64,000 nt of DNA from an uncultured Porphyromonadaceae bacterium (lineage in GTDB: Bacteria > Bacteroidota > Bacteroidia > Bacteroidales > Muribaculaceae): the NCBI GenBank assembly GCA_900555715.1, contig USMC01000001.1:62001-126000 (forward strand). Direction: 5' to 3'. The notes below the pieces were generated by a model. That model ran no database searches. It saw only the letters and a program-made list of their open reading frames with translations, and was not told the origin of the DNA. The position numbers were made by a program, and so were the translations under genes. Every line of letters starts with the position of its first letter. The stretch's first letter is position 1. Positions 18,747-28,454 of this stretch are shown here, in pieces.

Positions 18747-20747
18747 TCAGCGGCGTTTTAGGAGATGCTTCAACAGAGGGTCCGCCGCGATACGGCGTAT
18801 CTCATCGAAAACGATTTTCTTGACCTGTTTCTTGATACCGTCGTAATTGTCCTGTATGGTGCGCTGCATCACGCACTCCCCGGTTGTCTTGTCGATGAAT
18901 GGGTTTATGACCGGAATCTCCGCATACCGGGCGGTCTCCGCCTTGACCTTGTCGTTGTCAACCATAATTTCGGCATGAAAGATCTTCTGGTCTATGCGCT
19001 CGTCAAAATTGTCGCTGACGGCACCGACAAACATACCTTGCGTGAGAGTCGAGATTTTGCTCGGAGGAATCAGGCTGTCCATCTGGGTATTGAAGGAATG
19101 GCTCACATCCTGCCGGTTTATCGACACTGACTGACGCTTCTGCAATACCTTTCCGAACCGCTCCGAAAGCGTCTTGGCAGTCTCGCCGACGACCTGCCCG
19201 GAGAAGATGTTGCCGACTGTGTTCATCACCACCGCCGCCTCCTTGTCGCCATAGTCGCGCTTGAGCTGGGAGAAGTCCTGAAAGCCGAGGCAGACGGCAA
19301 CCTTGTTGCTTCGCGCGGTGGCGATCAGATTGTCGAGTCCCTTGAAATATATCGTCGGCAACTCGTCAATTATAACGGCTGATTTGAGCCTGTTCTTCTT
19401 GTTGATGAGCTTGACGATACGGGAATTGTAAAGGCCGAGTGCCGCGCCGTAGATGTTCTGGCGGTCGGGATTATTGCCTACACACAGTATCTTCGGATGC
19501 TCAGGATTGTTGATGTCAAGCGAGAACTCGCTGGCCGACATTACCCAATAGAGCTGCGGGGAAATCATCCTCGTGAGAGGAATTTTCGCCGACGCTATCT
19601 GGCCTTGGAGCTGCTCCTGCGCCCCTCCGAGCCAAGCGTCCATGAACGGGGAAAGATAATTTTCAAGTTCAGGATATGATGTGAGTATCGGGAAAATATC
19701 CTCGTATGGACGGCATAGAAACTCAATCGCATGGGGGAAGGTGCAATATTTGCCGTCCTTGTAAATGCGCAGAAACCAGATTATTGCGGCAAGCAATATT
19801 ATCGGTGATTCCACAAAGAAATCGCCCTGCTTGCTCACCCAAGTTTTGTTCAGGTTGAGCATTATGGTGTATGCCGATTCGTATGCGTCCGAAATGTCGG
19901 TCATAAACTCCGGGGCAATCGGGTTGCACCGGTGTGAGCGCATCGGGTCGTCGAAGTTGATCACACGGAACTCCGGCACAACACCGTTGTATTTTTCCGT
20001 ATGCGCGTTCAGATGATTCATTGCAATGACCGACAGGTCCGGAAACTTGAAGTCATAGATATAGGCGCTGTAACCCTTTTCTATGCACTGTTTTATATAA
20101 TTGTTCACCACGGCGTATGACTTGCCGGAACCGGGAGTGCCGAGGACGATAGTGGCACGGAAGGGATTTACTACGTTTATCCATCCCTTGTTCCACCGTT
20201 TGTTATAGTAGAAACGTGTGGGAAGATTCACGGAATAGTCGTTTGCCTTCAGCTCTGTCTCCTGCATGAAGGATTCGTTCTCGTTGTTGAAACGGTCGTC
20301 CATAAGGTTGCCTTTCAGCATACGGCCCATCCACACGCCTCCGAACAGCAACGCCACATATCCCGTGACGGTACATATTATATAGGAGTAAAGCCATTCC
20401 TTCGCCGGCATCCACCAGCAACCGAAATAGAGGAACATACCTGCGGTGATGGCGATTATTATATGTTTCCACCTGATGCTCTCTTTCTTGACCCCTTTCG
20501 TGCCGAAACATGAAAGGGCGAGAAGGAGAAGGGCGAACCATTTGGCGTTGTTGGGATTGTGGAACAGCCCGCAGGCATTGTCCAGATTGTTCAGTATCTT
20601 GTATGCGGTTGAATAGAACCAGCCGCTTTCCACGGTCTTTATGCCCGTGAACCACAGCATATTCGCGGCCACAAGCACAAAACTTATGCCGCGCATGAAA
20701 TCCATTATTTTGGCTAACGCCCGGAGGTCGTCTTCCTGTTGGCTCAT
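18747..20747 (-). CDS. mobC: Type IV coupling protein (TraG/VirD4/MobC type)
   Basis: A 666-residue inner-membrane ATPase that links the relaxase-DNA complex to the mating channel. Four probable membrane segments fill residues 15-140. The cytoplasmic ATPase follows with Walker A GTPGSGKS (203-210) and Walker B SAVIIDELPT, then the typical ATARSNKVAVCLGFQDFSQL helix-strand. Length and layout agree with Bacteroidales MobC-type coupling proteins. It is the last gene of the minus-strand mobilisation cluster mobA-mobB-mobC, with 24 bases between it and the relaxase gene. Confidence 0.93.
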   Translation of the reverse strand: MSQQEDDLRALAKIMDFMRGISFVLVAANMLWFTGIKTVESGWFYSTAYKILNNLDNACGLFHNPNNAKWFALLLLALSCFGTKGVKKESIRWKHIIIAITAGMFLYFGCWWMPAKEWLYSYIICTVTGYVALLFGGVWMGRMLKGNLMDDRFNNENESFMQETELKANDYSVNLPTRFYYNKRWNKGWINVVNPFRATIVLGTPGSGKSYAVVNNYIKQCIEKGYSAYIYDFKFPDLSVIAMNHLNAHTEKYNGVVPEFRVINFDDPMRSHRCNPIAPEFMTDISDAYESAYTIMLNLNKTWVSKQGDFFVESPIILLAAIIWFLRIYKDGKYCTFPHAIEFLCRPYEDIFPILTSYPELENYLSPFMDAWLGGAQEQLQGQIASAKIPLTRMISPQLYWVMSASEFSLDINNPEHPKILCVGNNPDRQNIYGAALGLYNSRIVKLINKKNRLKSAVIIDELPTIYFKGLDNLIATARSNKVAVCLGFQDFSQLKRDYGDKEAAVVMNTVGNIFSGQVVGETAKTLSERFGKVLQKRQSVSINRQDVSHSFNTQMDSLIPPSKISTLTQGMFVGAVSDNFDERIDQKIFHAEIMVDNDKVKAETARYAEIPVINPFIDKTTGECVMQRTIQDNYDGIKKQVKKIVFDEIRRIAADPLLKHLLKRR

Positions 20748-20771
20748 AATAAATTGATATTAATGTTGAAA

Positions 20772-22136
20772 TTACAGTTTGGGACCACGGCGTTTTTTCT
20801 TCTTTCGCCGTTGCATGGCGCGGTAGAAGGCTTCCTCCTCCGCATCGAATCCGGGCCCGGTATGGAAAAGGTCAAGACCGGGAATTGTGGGCATATAATC
20901 ATCAGACGATGTGTTGCCCTGCCGGAATTGCTGTTGCGACTGACCTTGACCGTGCTGCTGACCCTGCGATGTTCCGGATGCTCCCGCGCCTCCTGATGTC
21001 TGTTGCCCTACCGGATTGGATTGGGAATTACCCGAACCGGCTTGTTGAATGTCTGGCTGCGGCTGTTCCTGCCGCGTATCCGGCTGAACGGGTACAACCG
21101 AAGGCCTTTCTCCGGCTGTGAACCACTGTTCAAGAGCGTTGGCGGAAAACTGTCTGCCCAGACGCGAACCGTTAAGGACAGTCCTTGTATTGTGGTCTAT
21201 GAATGTCGCGCCGTATATGCGCCCGGTATTGGTATGGCGCAGGACAAGGTCGATGTTCCTCTCTTTGAGCTTGGCGATGAAATCATCCTTGCCCGAAGAT
21301 TCAGCCATTGCCTCCGATACAGCTTGCTTGGTCGGACGGATGTCGATGTTGTCTTTCGCCCGCTCCATCCGTCCGTCTATCGCCGCGCGACTGGCGAACT
21401 TGCCGAGGCGGGATGCCTTGAACGGCGGAGCTATCGTATTGCCGTTGTCGTCAGTGGCGAAATACACCAGACCGTGATACTCCCTGCCGTTGACCATGCC
21501 GTCGGTCTGCTCACACCTGATGTTATACAGTCCGAGTATGGCGTTATACTCTCCTATGGTCTGGAACTTATAGCGCATACCCACCATTTTGACAGTGTTG
21601 GCAACCTGCCGCTTGATGTCGCCGGAAGGGTCGATTTTCCTGATGGGCATATCGGGAGTGATTCTCTGACGCTCGGCGGTGTGAAGGTTGTATTTTCTCT
21701 CCAGCTCCCGGCATATATCCTTGCTTCGGTAGAAGTTGTTTCTGTCGGATACTGCCTTGCCGTCAGTCCCCACACGGAGGGCTACTATATGGATATGGTG
21801 CCGGTCTATGTCCATGTGTTTGAAAATCAGATAAGGCATATCTCCCAGACCCATTTTCTGCATATACTCGTGAGCCAGTGCAGTATAGTCGGTGTCGCTC
21901 AGACGGTCGTCTGGATGTGGATTGAGGGAAATGTGCATCATCGGTCTCTCTGTCTTCGTATGCGACGGCATCCAGCGCATGAAGTCCTCATATACACGGT
22001 GGATGTTCACCGTGCCGGAACCGTCATTATATATTTTGTTAGTATCAAGCAACCGGCCTTTTTCCTTGTTGATTTTCTCCCCGTTATAGCAGATTGCGCC
22101 GTAAAGGGAGTTACCTAACGAGATTTTTGCGACCAT
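20772..22136 (-). CDS. mobB: Relaxase / mobilisation nuclease (MobB type)
   Basis: A 454-residue relaxase expected to nick one strand at oriT and pilot it into the recipient. The nuclease domain occupies about residues 1-180: a conserved N-terminal NSLYGAICYN, a histidine-bearing strand HISLNPHP, and the metal-binding cluster DIDRHHIHIVALRV (His113, His114, His116). The remainder is linker, ending in a glutamine- and glycine-rich low-complexity stretch and a basic tail (RRKKKKRR). It overlaps the end of mobA by 22 bases, so translation is coupled. Assignment to the Bacteroidales MobB group rests on motif and context. Confidence 0.9.
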   Translation of the reverse strand: MVAKISLGNSLYGAICYNGEKINKEKGRLLDTNKIYNDGSGTVNIHRVYEDFMRWMPSHTKTERPMMHISLNPHPDDRLSDTDYTALAHEYMQKMGLGDMPYLIFKHMDIDRHHIHIVALRVGTDGKAVSDRNNFYRSKDICRELERKYNLHTAERQRITPDMPIRKIDPSGDIKRQVANTVKMVGMRYKFQTIGEYNAILGLYNIRCEQTDGMVNGREYHGLVYFATDDNGNTIAPPFKASRLGKFASRAAIDGRMERAKDNIDIRPTKQAVSEAMAESSGKDDFIAKLKERNIDLVLRHTNTGRIYGATFIDHNTRTVLNGSRLGRQFSANALEQWFTAGERPSVVPVQPDTRQEQPQPDIQQAGSGNSQSNPVGQQTSGGAGASGTSQGQQHGQGQSQQQFRQGNTSSDDYMPTIPGLDLFHTGPGFDAEEEAFYRAMQRRKKKKRRGPKL

Positions 22137-22540
22137 GCCTCGTCGAATTGCCGGGCCAGCAAGACTATCTCCATGCTGATTCTTACCAGCTCGGTGGTCT
22201 TCTGTTCCAGATTATACAGGGCTTTCATCGCCTTTCTCTCGTTGAAATTCTCTCTCAGTGTCTTCACGATCAAGGCGTATTCGACGCCTACGGTACGGTA
22301 AAGGGAGTTAAATGAGGATAGCTTATCTATGAACACCCGTGTGTTCTCGTCCATATAAAAGACCTTGAACGGCTTTTCAAACAGTACCATCTTGATGAAC
22401 GCCGACATGGATTCTACCTGAACCTTATCATACATCGACATCAGTGTGGCCTGTTCGGTGGCAGTGAAGTTGACGGAACATCTGAAAACGGTGGTGTCGG
22501 CTTTCGGTTTTCTGCCGGCCCTCTTTCTATTGTCAGTCAT
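22115..22540 (-). CDS. mobA: MobA-like relaxosome accessory protein
   Basis: A 141-residue basic protein that probably binds oriT and helps the relaxase. I start it at the ATG at 22540 (TDNRKRAGRKPKADTTVF), because upstream codons of the longer frame run into the oriT-like hairpins. The N-terminus carries the basic GRKPK tail and a ribbon-helix-helix-like strand and helix (FRCSVNFTATEQATLMSMYD). The C-terminal half is helical. It overlaps the relaxase start and is the first gene of the mobilisation cluster, immediately next to the proposed oriT. Confidence 0.8.
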   Translation of the reverse strand: MTDNRKRAGRKPKADTTVFRCSVNFTATEQATLMSMYDKVQVESMSAFIKMVLFEKPFKVFYMDENTRVFIDKLSSFNSLYRTVGVEYALIVKTLRENFNERKAMKALYNLEQKTTELVRISMEIVLLARQFDEAWSQKSR

Positions 22541-22633
22541 AAGTCGTGCAATAAAAAGGGTAATCAAATCTGCGGAGCGCAGAATCGAGAATGGGGAGGG
22601 CGACTTCGGAGCCATCCCAACCCAAGCTCGCTT

Positions 22634-22703
22634 GGCAAGGGTGATGTGCTGCAAATTCCATTTGGTGCAGCACATCACATACCTTGCCATGCCAATGTTG
22701 GCA
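22634..22703. other. Candidate origin of transfer (oriT)
   Basis: A perfect 13-bp inverted repeat GTGATGTGCTGCA / TGCAGCACATCAC (22641-22653 with 22666-22678) is extended by GGCAAGG / CCTTGCC (22634-22640 with 22682-22688) after a 3-base bulge. It is followed by the palindrome TGCCAA-TG-TTGGCA (22690-22703). It lies 94 bp upstream of mobA, the usual oriT position. The nick site cannot be located by eye. Confidence 0.55.
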
Positions 22704-23323
22704 TCGTAAATCGGTAAAAATCAGATGAAGCGAATGTGTCCGTGCGCTTGCAATGAAATTCCGGCATTCTGAGGGTAAAATCCCGGAACCGAGAGTAACA
22801 ATCAGCCGACGGATAGGGTCGCAATGAGAAAAAAGCGGTCTTCTTGTGCGGCTGAAAAGCGTGATTCGGGAATGTGTTGCGTGTATCTGCGTAACAAAAT
22901 CGGGGGCGGTTGGTTTGCCGAGGGTGGAAATCGCCGGCAATCGGTCGGCAATCGTCGGCACTTTCGGAAAACTGCAAATCTTTTTCTGAATGACCGTCGT
23001 TATGATTGCAGTTCCGGTCAGTCAAACGGCCGGTCATCCACTCCGAAGGAAGGATGTGCTGAAAGTCATCCTTATGACTGAAAGGTCATGCGGACATAAA
23101 TATGAAAGTAAAGATGAACAGACTTCCGGCTGTACCTCCACCCGGTCATTATGATGGCAGTAAGTTCATACTTCCTTACGAGTGGACAGATGAATGAATG
23201 TGTTTCTGTGTGTATTGAAGGTCGGCACAACGGCAGTTCATTCAGATGTATGCCTGAACATACGGAAATACGGATGTATGACTGTATGAACATCTGAATG
23301 GCTGAATGGTCAGACGCATGAAC

Positions 23324-23411
23324 GTACTGATGTATTGATGTACTGACGTAAGGAAATACTGACGTATTGACGTATTGATGTACTAACGTATTGATGTATT
23401 GATGTACTGAC
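23324..23411 (+). repeat. Array of eleven 8-bp tandem repeats (GTAYTGAY)
   Basis: Eleven units in exact 8-base register, most matching GTACTGAT, GTATTGAT or GTACTGAC; one unit (GTAAGGAA) is degenerate. It lies 170 bp before the ParA-family gene. Iteron- or parS-like protein binding is possible. Confidence 0.7.
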
Positions 23412-23580
23412 AGATTGCAGACCTGATTAAGAATAGTATGCCGGAGTGAACGGGCTGGCGATTTTCAGTTCACTCCACGGATAAGCCGGACATGGTTATC
23501 AAGCCGGACATTCCACAAGGCACGGGACAAGTGCCGCACGGCTGACGCCGTATTACATTACCCAACCCCACATATTATAA

Positions 23581-24342
23581 ATGCAAGACCCGATTTATGT
23601 GGCATTCGCCACACAGAAAGGGGGAGCCGGCAAATCGACCCTTACGACACTTGTCGCAAGCTACCTGCACTATGTCCTCGGAAAGAGGGTGCTGGCTCTC
23701 GACTGTGACCCAAGACAGCACAGCATGGTCGAATACCGCGAGAAGGACAAGCTGCTGATACGGGAGAACCCCGTCGTCAAGAGGCGTTTCGCCAGATTCA
23801 TGGAACAGTTCCGTGGAGACGCCTACGAGATTGTCAAATGCTCACCGGCCACCGCCCTCGACTATGCGGAAAAAGAGATACAGAAAGGGGAACCGCCCGA
23901 ATATGTCTTCTTCGACATCACGGGTACGGTCAACGACCGTGAGCTGGTGAGCCTTCTGGCAGCGATGGACTATCTCTTTGTGCCGATAACCCCGGAGACC
24001 GGGGACCTGAAAAGTTCAATCGGATTCGCCCACAACGTGAACGAACAGATGCTCTTCAAGGAAGGCTGCAATGTAAAAGGCCTGTTTCTTGTCTGGAACA
24101 AGGTGCAGCCGAAAGACCGCAACAACCTCTGCCAGATCATCAACCGTTATGTGGCCTCGCTGTGCATCGAATCGCTTGACACCATTCTGCCCATGAGTGT
24201 GAAATACACAAAAGACGGCGACACATCGGGCCGCTGCGGGATATTCCGCTCCACATTCATGCCCCCTGACAAAAGCCTCCTGCGCAACAGTCAGCTCCCG
24301 GAACTGGTGGACGAGATTCTGGCAACCATAGAACCCGACTGA
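23581..24342 (+). CDS. traA: ParA-family ATPase, first gene of the transfer operon (TraA)
   Basis: A 253-residue ParA/MinD-type ATPase. The deviant Walker A is KGGAGKST (residues 14-21), a DCDPRQ switch follows at about 41, and VFFDITGTV provides the Walker B-like strand. In plasmids these ATPases position DNA. In CTnDOT-like elements a ParA homologue heads the tra genes and its exact role is unsettled. The start ATG directly follows an A/T-rich stretch without a good -7 box, so expression may depend on an activator. The 8-bp repeat array upstream could be its target. The next gene starts 2 bases after its stop. Confidence 0.88.
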   Translation: MQDPIYVAFATQKGGAGKSTLTTLVASYLHYVLGKRVLALDCDPRQHSMVEYREKDKLLIRENPVVKRRFARFMEQFRGDAYEIVKCSPATALDYAEKEIQKGEPPEYVFFDITGTVNDRELVSLLAAMDYLFVPITPETGDLKSSIGFAHNVNEQMLFKEGCNVKGLFLVWNKVQPKDRNNLCQIINRYVASLCIESLDTILPMSVKYTKDGDTSGRCGIFRSTFMPPDKSLLRNSQLPELVDEILATIEPD

Positions 24343-24344
24343 CT

Positions 24345-24734
24345 ATGGCAAGGAAAAGAGAACCGGGCTTCGATGCCGACAAGTTCCTTGACAGATACGA
24401 GGAAAACGCATCGCACACGACAGCCCCGCCCGAAACGACAGCTCCGCCCGAAAGAACGGTGCCTGACAGGACCGTGGCTGACGGCACACCGCTGTCAAAC
24501 CGGGAGCTGGAGTATATGGAGAGCTTCATCCTGAAAAACAAGTACCGGCGCATAAGCCGCAAAGGGAAACAGGTGTACATAAGCGAGGAGTTCAAGCTCA
24601 AAATGCAGAAGATGATGCTTTTCTTCTCCGACGGAGGCTCGATTACGGAATATGTCAACAACGTGCTGGAACAGCATTTCAAGGAATATGACGACATCAT
24701 AAAAAGGATGTTCAACGATTCATTAAAATTCTGA
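24345..24734 (+). CDS. DUF3408 protein (TraB position)
   Basis: A 129-residue protein. The first 50 residues are disordered and rich in Thr and Pro with APPE repeats. The C-terminal half is the DUF3408 domain (YRRISRKGKQVYISEEF, then a ribbon-helix-helix-like SITEYVNNVLEQHFKEYDD). Such proteins follow the ParA gene in Bacteroidales conjugative elements. DNA binding in partnership with the ParA homologue is inferred from the fold and gene order. Confidence 0.8.
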   Translation: MARKREPGFDADKFLDRYEENASHTTAPPETTAPPERTVPDRTVADGTPLSNRELEYMESFILKNKYRRISRKGKQVYISEEFKLKMQKMMLFFSDGGSITEYVNNVLEQHFKEYDDIIKRMFNDSLKF

Positions 24735-24739
24735 TAGAT

Positions 24740-25036
24740 ATGGCAACTGAAAACAATAGCGCCGCCGCGACAAATAAAAAATCCGCCGCAGTCTCCACAA
24801 AAGAGACGGATTCCTACCGCACTCTGTTTCTGGAGCCGGGAGAAGTCGGGGCAAGAAAAGGGATATTCGTCCCCCGCGAACTGGTTGACAGGCTCAAAAT
24901 GACCGTACCGCTCCTTGATGTGGAGGGGCTGACAATCGGGGTATATGTAACAAGGATTCTTCTCAACCATCTGAAGGGAAACGCCGACATCCTCAACACC
25001 CTTATGGAGAAGGGGAAGAAAAAGACGCGCCTATGA
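24740..25036 (+). CDS. DUF3408-like protein (TraC position)
   Basis: A 98-residue protein that looks like a second, shorter DUF3408-type protein: a disordered Ala/Lys N-terminus, then GIFVPRELVDRLKMTVPLL and LTIGVYVTRILLNHL, a strand and two helices as in ribbon-helix-helix folds. It follows its larger relative by 5 bases and overlaps the next gene by 4. Tandem small DUF3408 genes may give proteins that act together with the ParA homologue. Its function is unknown. Confidence 0.7.
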   Translation: MATENNSAAATNKKSAAVSTKETDSYRTLFLEPGEVGARKGIFVPRELVDRLKMTVPLLDVEGLTIGVYVTRILLNHLKGNADILNTLMEKGKKKTRL

Positions 25037-25773
25037 ACACAGTATCAATCCTGACGATATGCGCCTTCCTCTATCTCGCCTTCGTGACATGGATGTTCCG
25101 TGGAAAGGGCAAGAAGCCCGACACCAGAACCGACGGTAAAAAGGAAGCGCAGGAAACGGTGCCGGACAGCGACGGTGGGGAACCGAAGAAAAATACCGTT
25201 ACCGTCGTTCCGCAGAGTGATTTTGATCTGGACAGATTCCGTGAGGTGCTTGCCGAATCAGTGGCCGCCGCAATCACTTATGTCCTGAAAACCAAAATCG
25301 GGGATGTCAGTCCGCAGGATGTCGAGTTCAAGAATCCCGACACGGATTCCTCCGGGAACGATAATGGCGGCAACGCATCCACCGATTCGGATACGGCTGA
25401 CGAGACCCCGGACATGGATGACTTCGAGCCGGAGAGTGTTTCCCCTCCCGCAAAGGGGGAATCAATCGACGAGATTGAGGCTGCTGTGTCCGTGGCGGCG
25501 AACCCGGCGGCGACTCCCGAACAGAAAGCCGAGGCAGGCAGAGTCCTGACCGGTATGCGCGATGTGGTGTTCATCGGCAAGATGATGGAGACCGACGAAA
25601 GAATCAACGCCGGGATAATGAACTGCATCGCCGAGAGTGTGCGGGCTGCGCGCAAGAAAAAAATCGGCAGCCAGTCTTCATCCCGCCGCAAAGGGCGCGG
25701 GATAGATGTTGACGGCTCGCTCCGGAGACCGGAGAATACTGACAAAGACAGCGAAAAAGATGAAGAAGATTGA
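25033..25773 (+). CDS. Membrane-anchored conjugation protein (TraD position)
   Basis: A 246-residue protein with one N-terminal membrane segment (ILTICAFLYLAFVTWMF) and a long, mostly disordered acidic region rich in Asp, Ser and Pro. A short conserved C-terminal helical part (EIEAAVSVAANPAATPEQKA) is followed by a basic stretch (RAARKKKIGSQSSSRRKGR). Its position between DUF3408 genes and the DUF4134 gene matches traD of CTnDOT-like elements. The disordered sequence makes family assignment weak; the call rests mainly on gene order. Confidence 0.6.
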   Translation: MNTVSILTICAFLYLAFVTWMFRGKGKKPDTRTDGKKEAQETVPDSDGGEPKKNTVTVVPQSDFDLDRFREVLAESVAAAITYVLKTKIGDVSPQDVEFKNPDTDSSGNDNGGNASTDSDTADETPDMDDFEPESVSPPAKGESIDEIEAAVSVAANPAATPEQKAEAGRVLTGMRDVVFIGKMMETDERINAGIMNCIAESVRAARKKKIGSQSSSRRKGRGIDVDGSLRRPENTDKDSEKDEED

Positions 25774-25875
25774 TTACGGCTGACCGCATTGAGTCATACC
25801 ATCCACCACACAAGCCGAAAAAAGGCGTTACCGTGGCTGGGTGTGTATCCCGGCCACATTCAAACACTGATTCTT

Positions 25876-26205
25876 ATGAAAACTGTAAAAGACAAGTTTA
25901 TGATTCTGAAAGGACGTGTCGTCCTCGCCGTTCTTATGATTCTCTGCTCTGTCGAGTTTGTCAGTGCCGCCGGCAACGGTCTTTCGGGCATCAACGAGGC
26001 TACGACGATGGTGACATCGTACTTTGAGCCGGGAGTGAAACTTATCTATGCGATCGGGGCGGTCGTGGGTCTTATCGGAGGCGTGAAATGCTACTCCAAA
26101 TGGTCGAGCGGAGACCCCGACACCAGCAAGACCGCCGCGTCATGGTTCGGAGCCTGCATCTTCCTTATCGTGGCCGCCACAATCCTTAAGTCTTTCTTCC
26201 TCTGA
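25876..26205 (+). CDS. traE: TraE (DUF4134), small membrane subunit of the mating apparatus
   Basis: A 109-residue membrane protein. I start it at 25876 because it gives a proper signal/anchor segment (LKGRVVLAVLMILCSVEFVSA); the longer frame adds 29 unlikely residues. After NGLSGINEATTMVTSYFEPG come two membrane helices (LIYAIGAVVGLIGGV and ACIFLIVAATILKSFF). This layout is like VirB2/pilin-type subunits, and DUF4134 proteins always precede TraF and TraG. A role in the channel or pilus is inferred. It overlaps traF by 1 base. Confidence 0.85.
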   Translation: MKTVKDKFMILKGRVVLAVLMILCSVEFVSAAGNGLSGINEATTMVTSYFEPGVKLIYAIGAVVGLIGGVKCYSKWSSGDPDTSKTAASWFGACIFLIVAATILKSFFL

Positions 26206-26534
26206 TGTCCGAGTATTCCATCAACAAAGGCGTGGGGCGCAGTGTGGAGTACAAGGGTCTGAAAGCGCAATATCTGTTCATATTCGCCATCGGCCTTCTG
26301 TCCCTGTTCGTCCTGTTCGTGATAATGTATGTAGCGGGGATCCCGCAATGGTTCTGCATCGGCTTCGCCGCAGTGTCGGCATCGGCCCTTGTATGGCTCA
26401 CTTTCCGGCTTAACTCCAAGTTCGGGCAATACGGACTTATGAAGCTCGGCGCCGTGAGATACAGACCCCGCTACATAATCAACCGCTTGCGAATGACACG
26501 CCTGATAAAAACGTGTAGGAAACAATATAGATAA
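26205..26534 (+). CDS. traF: TraF (DUF4133), VirB3-like membrane protein
   Basis: A 109-residue protein with two adjacent membrane helices (AQYLFIFAIGLLSLFVLFVI and FCIGFAAVSASALVWLTF) after the family start NKGVGRSVEYKGLKAQ. The C-terminus is basic (RFIINRLR-like). It lies between the pilin-like TraE and the VirB4-like TraG, exactly where VirB3 lies in other type IV systems. It is expected to sit in the inner membrane and to anchor or partner TraG. Confidence 0.85.
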   Translation: MSEYSINKGVGRSVEYKGLKAQYLFIFAIGLLSLFVLFVIMYVAGIPQWFCIGFAAVSASALVWLTFRLNSKFGQYGLMKLGAVRYRPRYIINRLRMTRLIKTCRKQYR

Positions 26535-26536
26535 AA

Positions 26537-28454
26537 ATGAGAAATACCCTGAGAGCGACGACTCTTGAATCGAAACTCCCCCTCCTTGCCGTTGAACACG
26601 GCTGCATCATCTCAAAGGACGCCGACATCACGGTGGCCTTTGAGGTGAGGCTCCCGGAACTGTTCACGGTGACGTCAGCCGAATACGAGGCCATGCACTC
26701 GGCATGGTGCAAGGCGATAAAGGTTCTGCCGCATTTTTCGGTTGTCCACAAGCAGGACATATTCATATCGGAGAATTACCGGCCGGAATTGCAGAAGGAG
26801 GGACTGAGCTTCCTTGACCGCTCTTTCGAGCGCCATTTCAACGAGCGTCCGTACCTTGACCACAGGTGCTGCCTGTTCCTGACCAAGACGACGAAGGAGC
26901 GGATGCGCCAGCAGAGCAATTTCTCCACCCTGTGCCGGGGACGCATAACCCCGAAGGAACTGAATCACGAGATGGTGGTGAAGTTTCTGGAGAGTGTGGA
27001 ACAGTTCGAGCGCATCATCAACGACACCGGCTGTATCGGCCTGCGCCGTCTCTCTGACGATGAGATTCTGGGAACGGAGACATCATCGGGCATCATCGAG
27101 AAATATATGTCCCTCTCCATGTCGGATGTTACCTGTCTGGAGGACATTGACCTTTCTGCAAAGGAGATGCGCGTCGGGGACAGGATGCTCTGCCTCCATA
27201 CCCTTTCGGACACCGACGACCTTCCGGCGAAGGTCAGCACGGACAACCGCTACGAGCGTCTTTCCACCGACCGCTCCGACTGCCGCCTGTCGTTTGCCTC
27301 TCCCGTGGGGCTGCTCCTGCCGTGCAACCACATATACAATCAGTATGTGTTCATCGACAGCCACGACGAGAATCTTGCCCGCTTCGAGAAGACGGCCCGC
27401 AACATGAACAGTCTTTCCAAGTACAGCCGCAGCAACGCGATCAACAAGGAATGGATAGACCGTTACCTGAACGAGGCCCATTCCTACGGACTGACCAGCG
27501 TCCGGGCGCACTGCAATGTCATGGCGTGGAGCGACGACGCCGAGGAACTGCGGCGCATCAAAAACGATGTCGGCGGTCAGCTTGCGACTATGGGTTGTAT
27601 GCCACGCCACAACACCATCGACTGCCCGACGCTGTTCTGGGCGGCGATGCCGGGCAACGAGGCCGATTTTCCTGCGGAAGAATCGTTCTACACCTTCATA
27701 GAGCCGGCGGTGTGCTTCTTCACGGGCGAGACCAACTACCGCTCGTCGCTGTCCCCCTTCGGAATAAAGATGGTGGACCGTCTGACCGGGAAACCGCTCC
27801 ATCTCGACATTTCCGACGAGCCGATGAAGCGAGGAATAACGACCAACCGCAACAAGTTCATCCTCGGCCCGTCGGGTAGCGGCAAGTCGTTCTTCACCAA
27901 CCATCTGGTCCGCCAGTATTATGAGCAGGGCGCCCATGTGCTGCTGATAGACACCGGCAACTCCTACGAAGGTCTGTGCAACCTTATCCACAACCGTACC
28001 CACGGGGAGGACGGCATATATTACACATATACCGAGGAGAGTCCGATTTCCTTCAATCCCTTCTATACGGACGATTCGATATTTGATGTGGAGAAGAAGG
28101 ACAGCATAAAGACACTGCTTCTCACGCTCTGGAAGTCGGAGGACGACCGGATAACGAAGACGGAATCGGGTGAGCTTGGTTCGGCTCTGTCAATGTTCAT
28201 AGACCGGATGAAGAAAGACCGCGACATCGTTCCCTGCTTCAACTCGTTCTACGAGTTCATGCGCGACGAGTACCGCGAGGAGATGGCGAAACGCCCGATT
28301 CCGATACACCGGCAGGATTTCGACATAGACAATTTCCTGACCACGCTCCGGCAGTATTACCACGGCGGCAGGTTCGATTTCCTTCTCAACTCAAAGGAGA
28401 ACATCGACCTTCTCAACAAGCGCTTTGTTGTCTTCGAGATTGATAATGTGAAGG
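26537..28454 (+). CDS. traG: TraG, VirB4-like conjugation ATPase, exon 1
   Basis: The first 639 codons plus one base of traG. The frame would run on to a stop at 28477 after entering the intron, giving a useless tail (GAPVKAA). The N-terminal half is the VirB4-type regulatory domain. The ATPase begins near residue 430 with Walker A LGPSGSGKSFFTN and DTGNSYEGLCNL. The Walker B partner lies in exon 2, so an unspliced message cannot make an active ATPase. Joining base 28454 to 30951 gives codon GAT and an uninterrupted protein of 829 residues, the usual TraG size. The protein powers assembly and transfer at the inner membrane. Confidence 0.93.

Larger units (their letters stand above)
22541..23580. 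other. 1-kb intergenic region between divergent mob and tra operons
   Basis: No convincing gene is present. It holds the oriT-like inverted repeats (22634-22703) and an 8-bp tandem array (23324-23411). The middle (22710-23320) is rich in short near-repeats of GAATG/GTATG type but has no clear structure I can name. Confidence 0.7.

Noticed and set aside
22541..22690. Longer N-terminus for MobA
   Set aside because: The extra 50 residues are translated from the oriT-like hairpins and do not resemble MobA proteins.
23324..23411. CRISPR array
   Set aside because: The units are 8 bp with no spacers, and no cas genes are present in the window.
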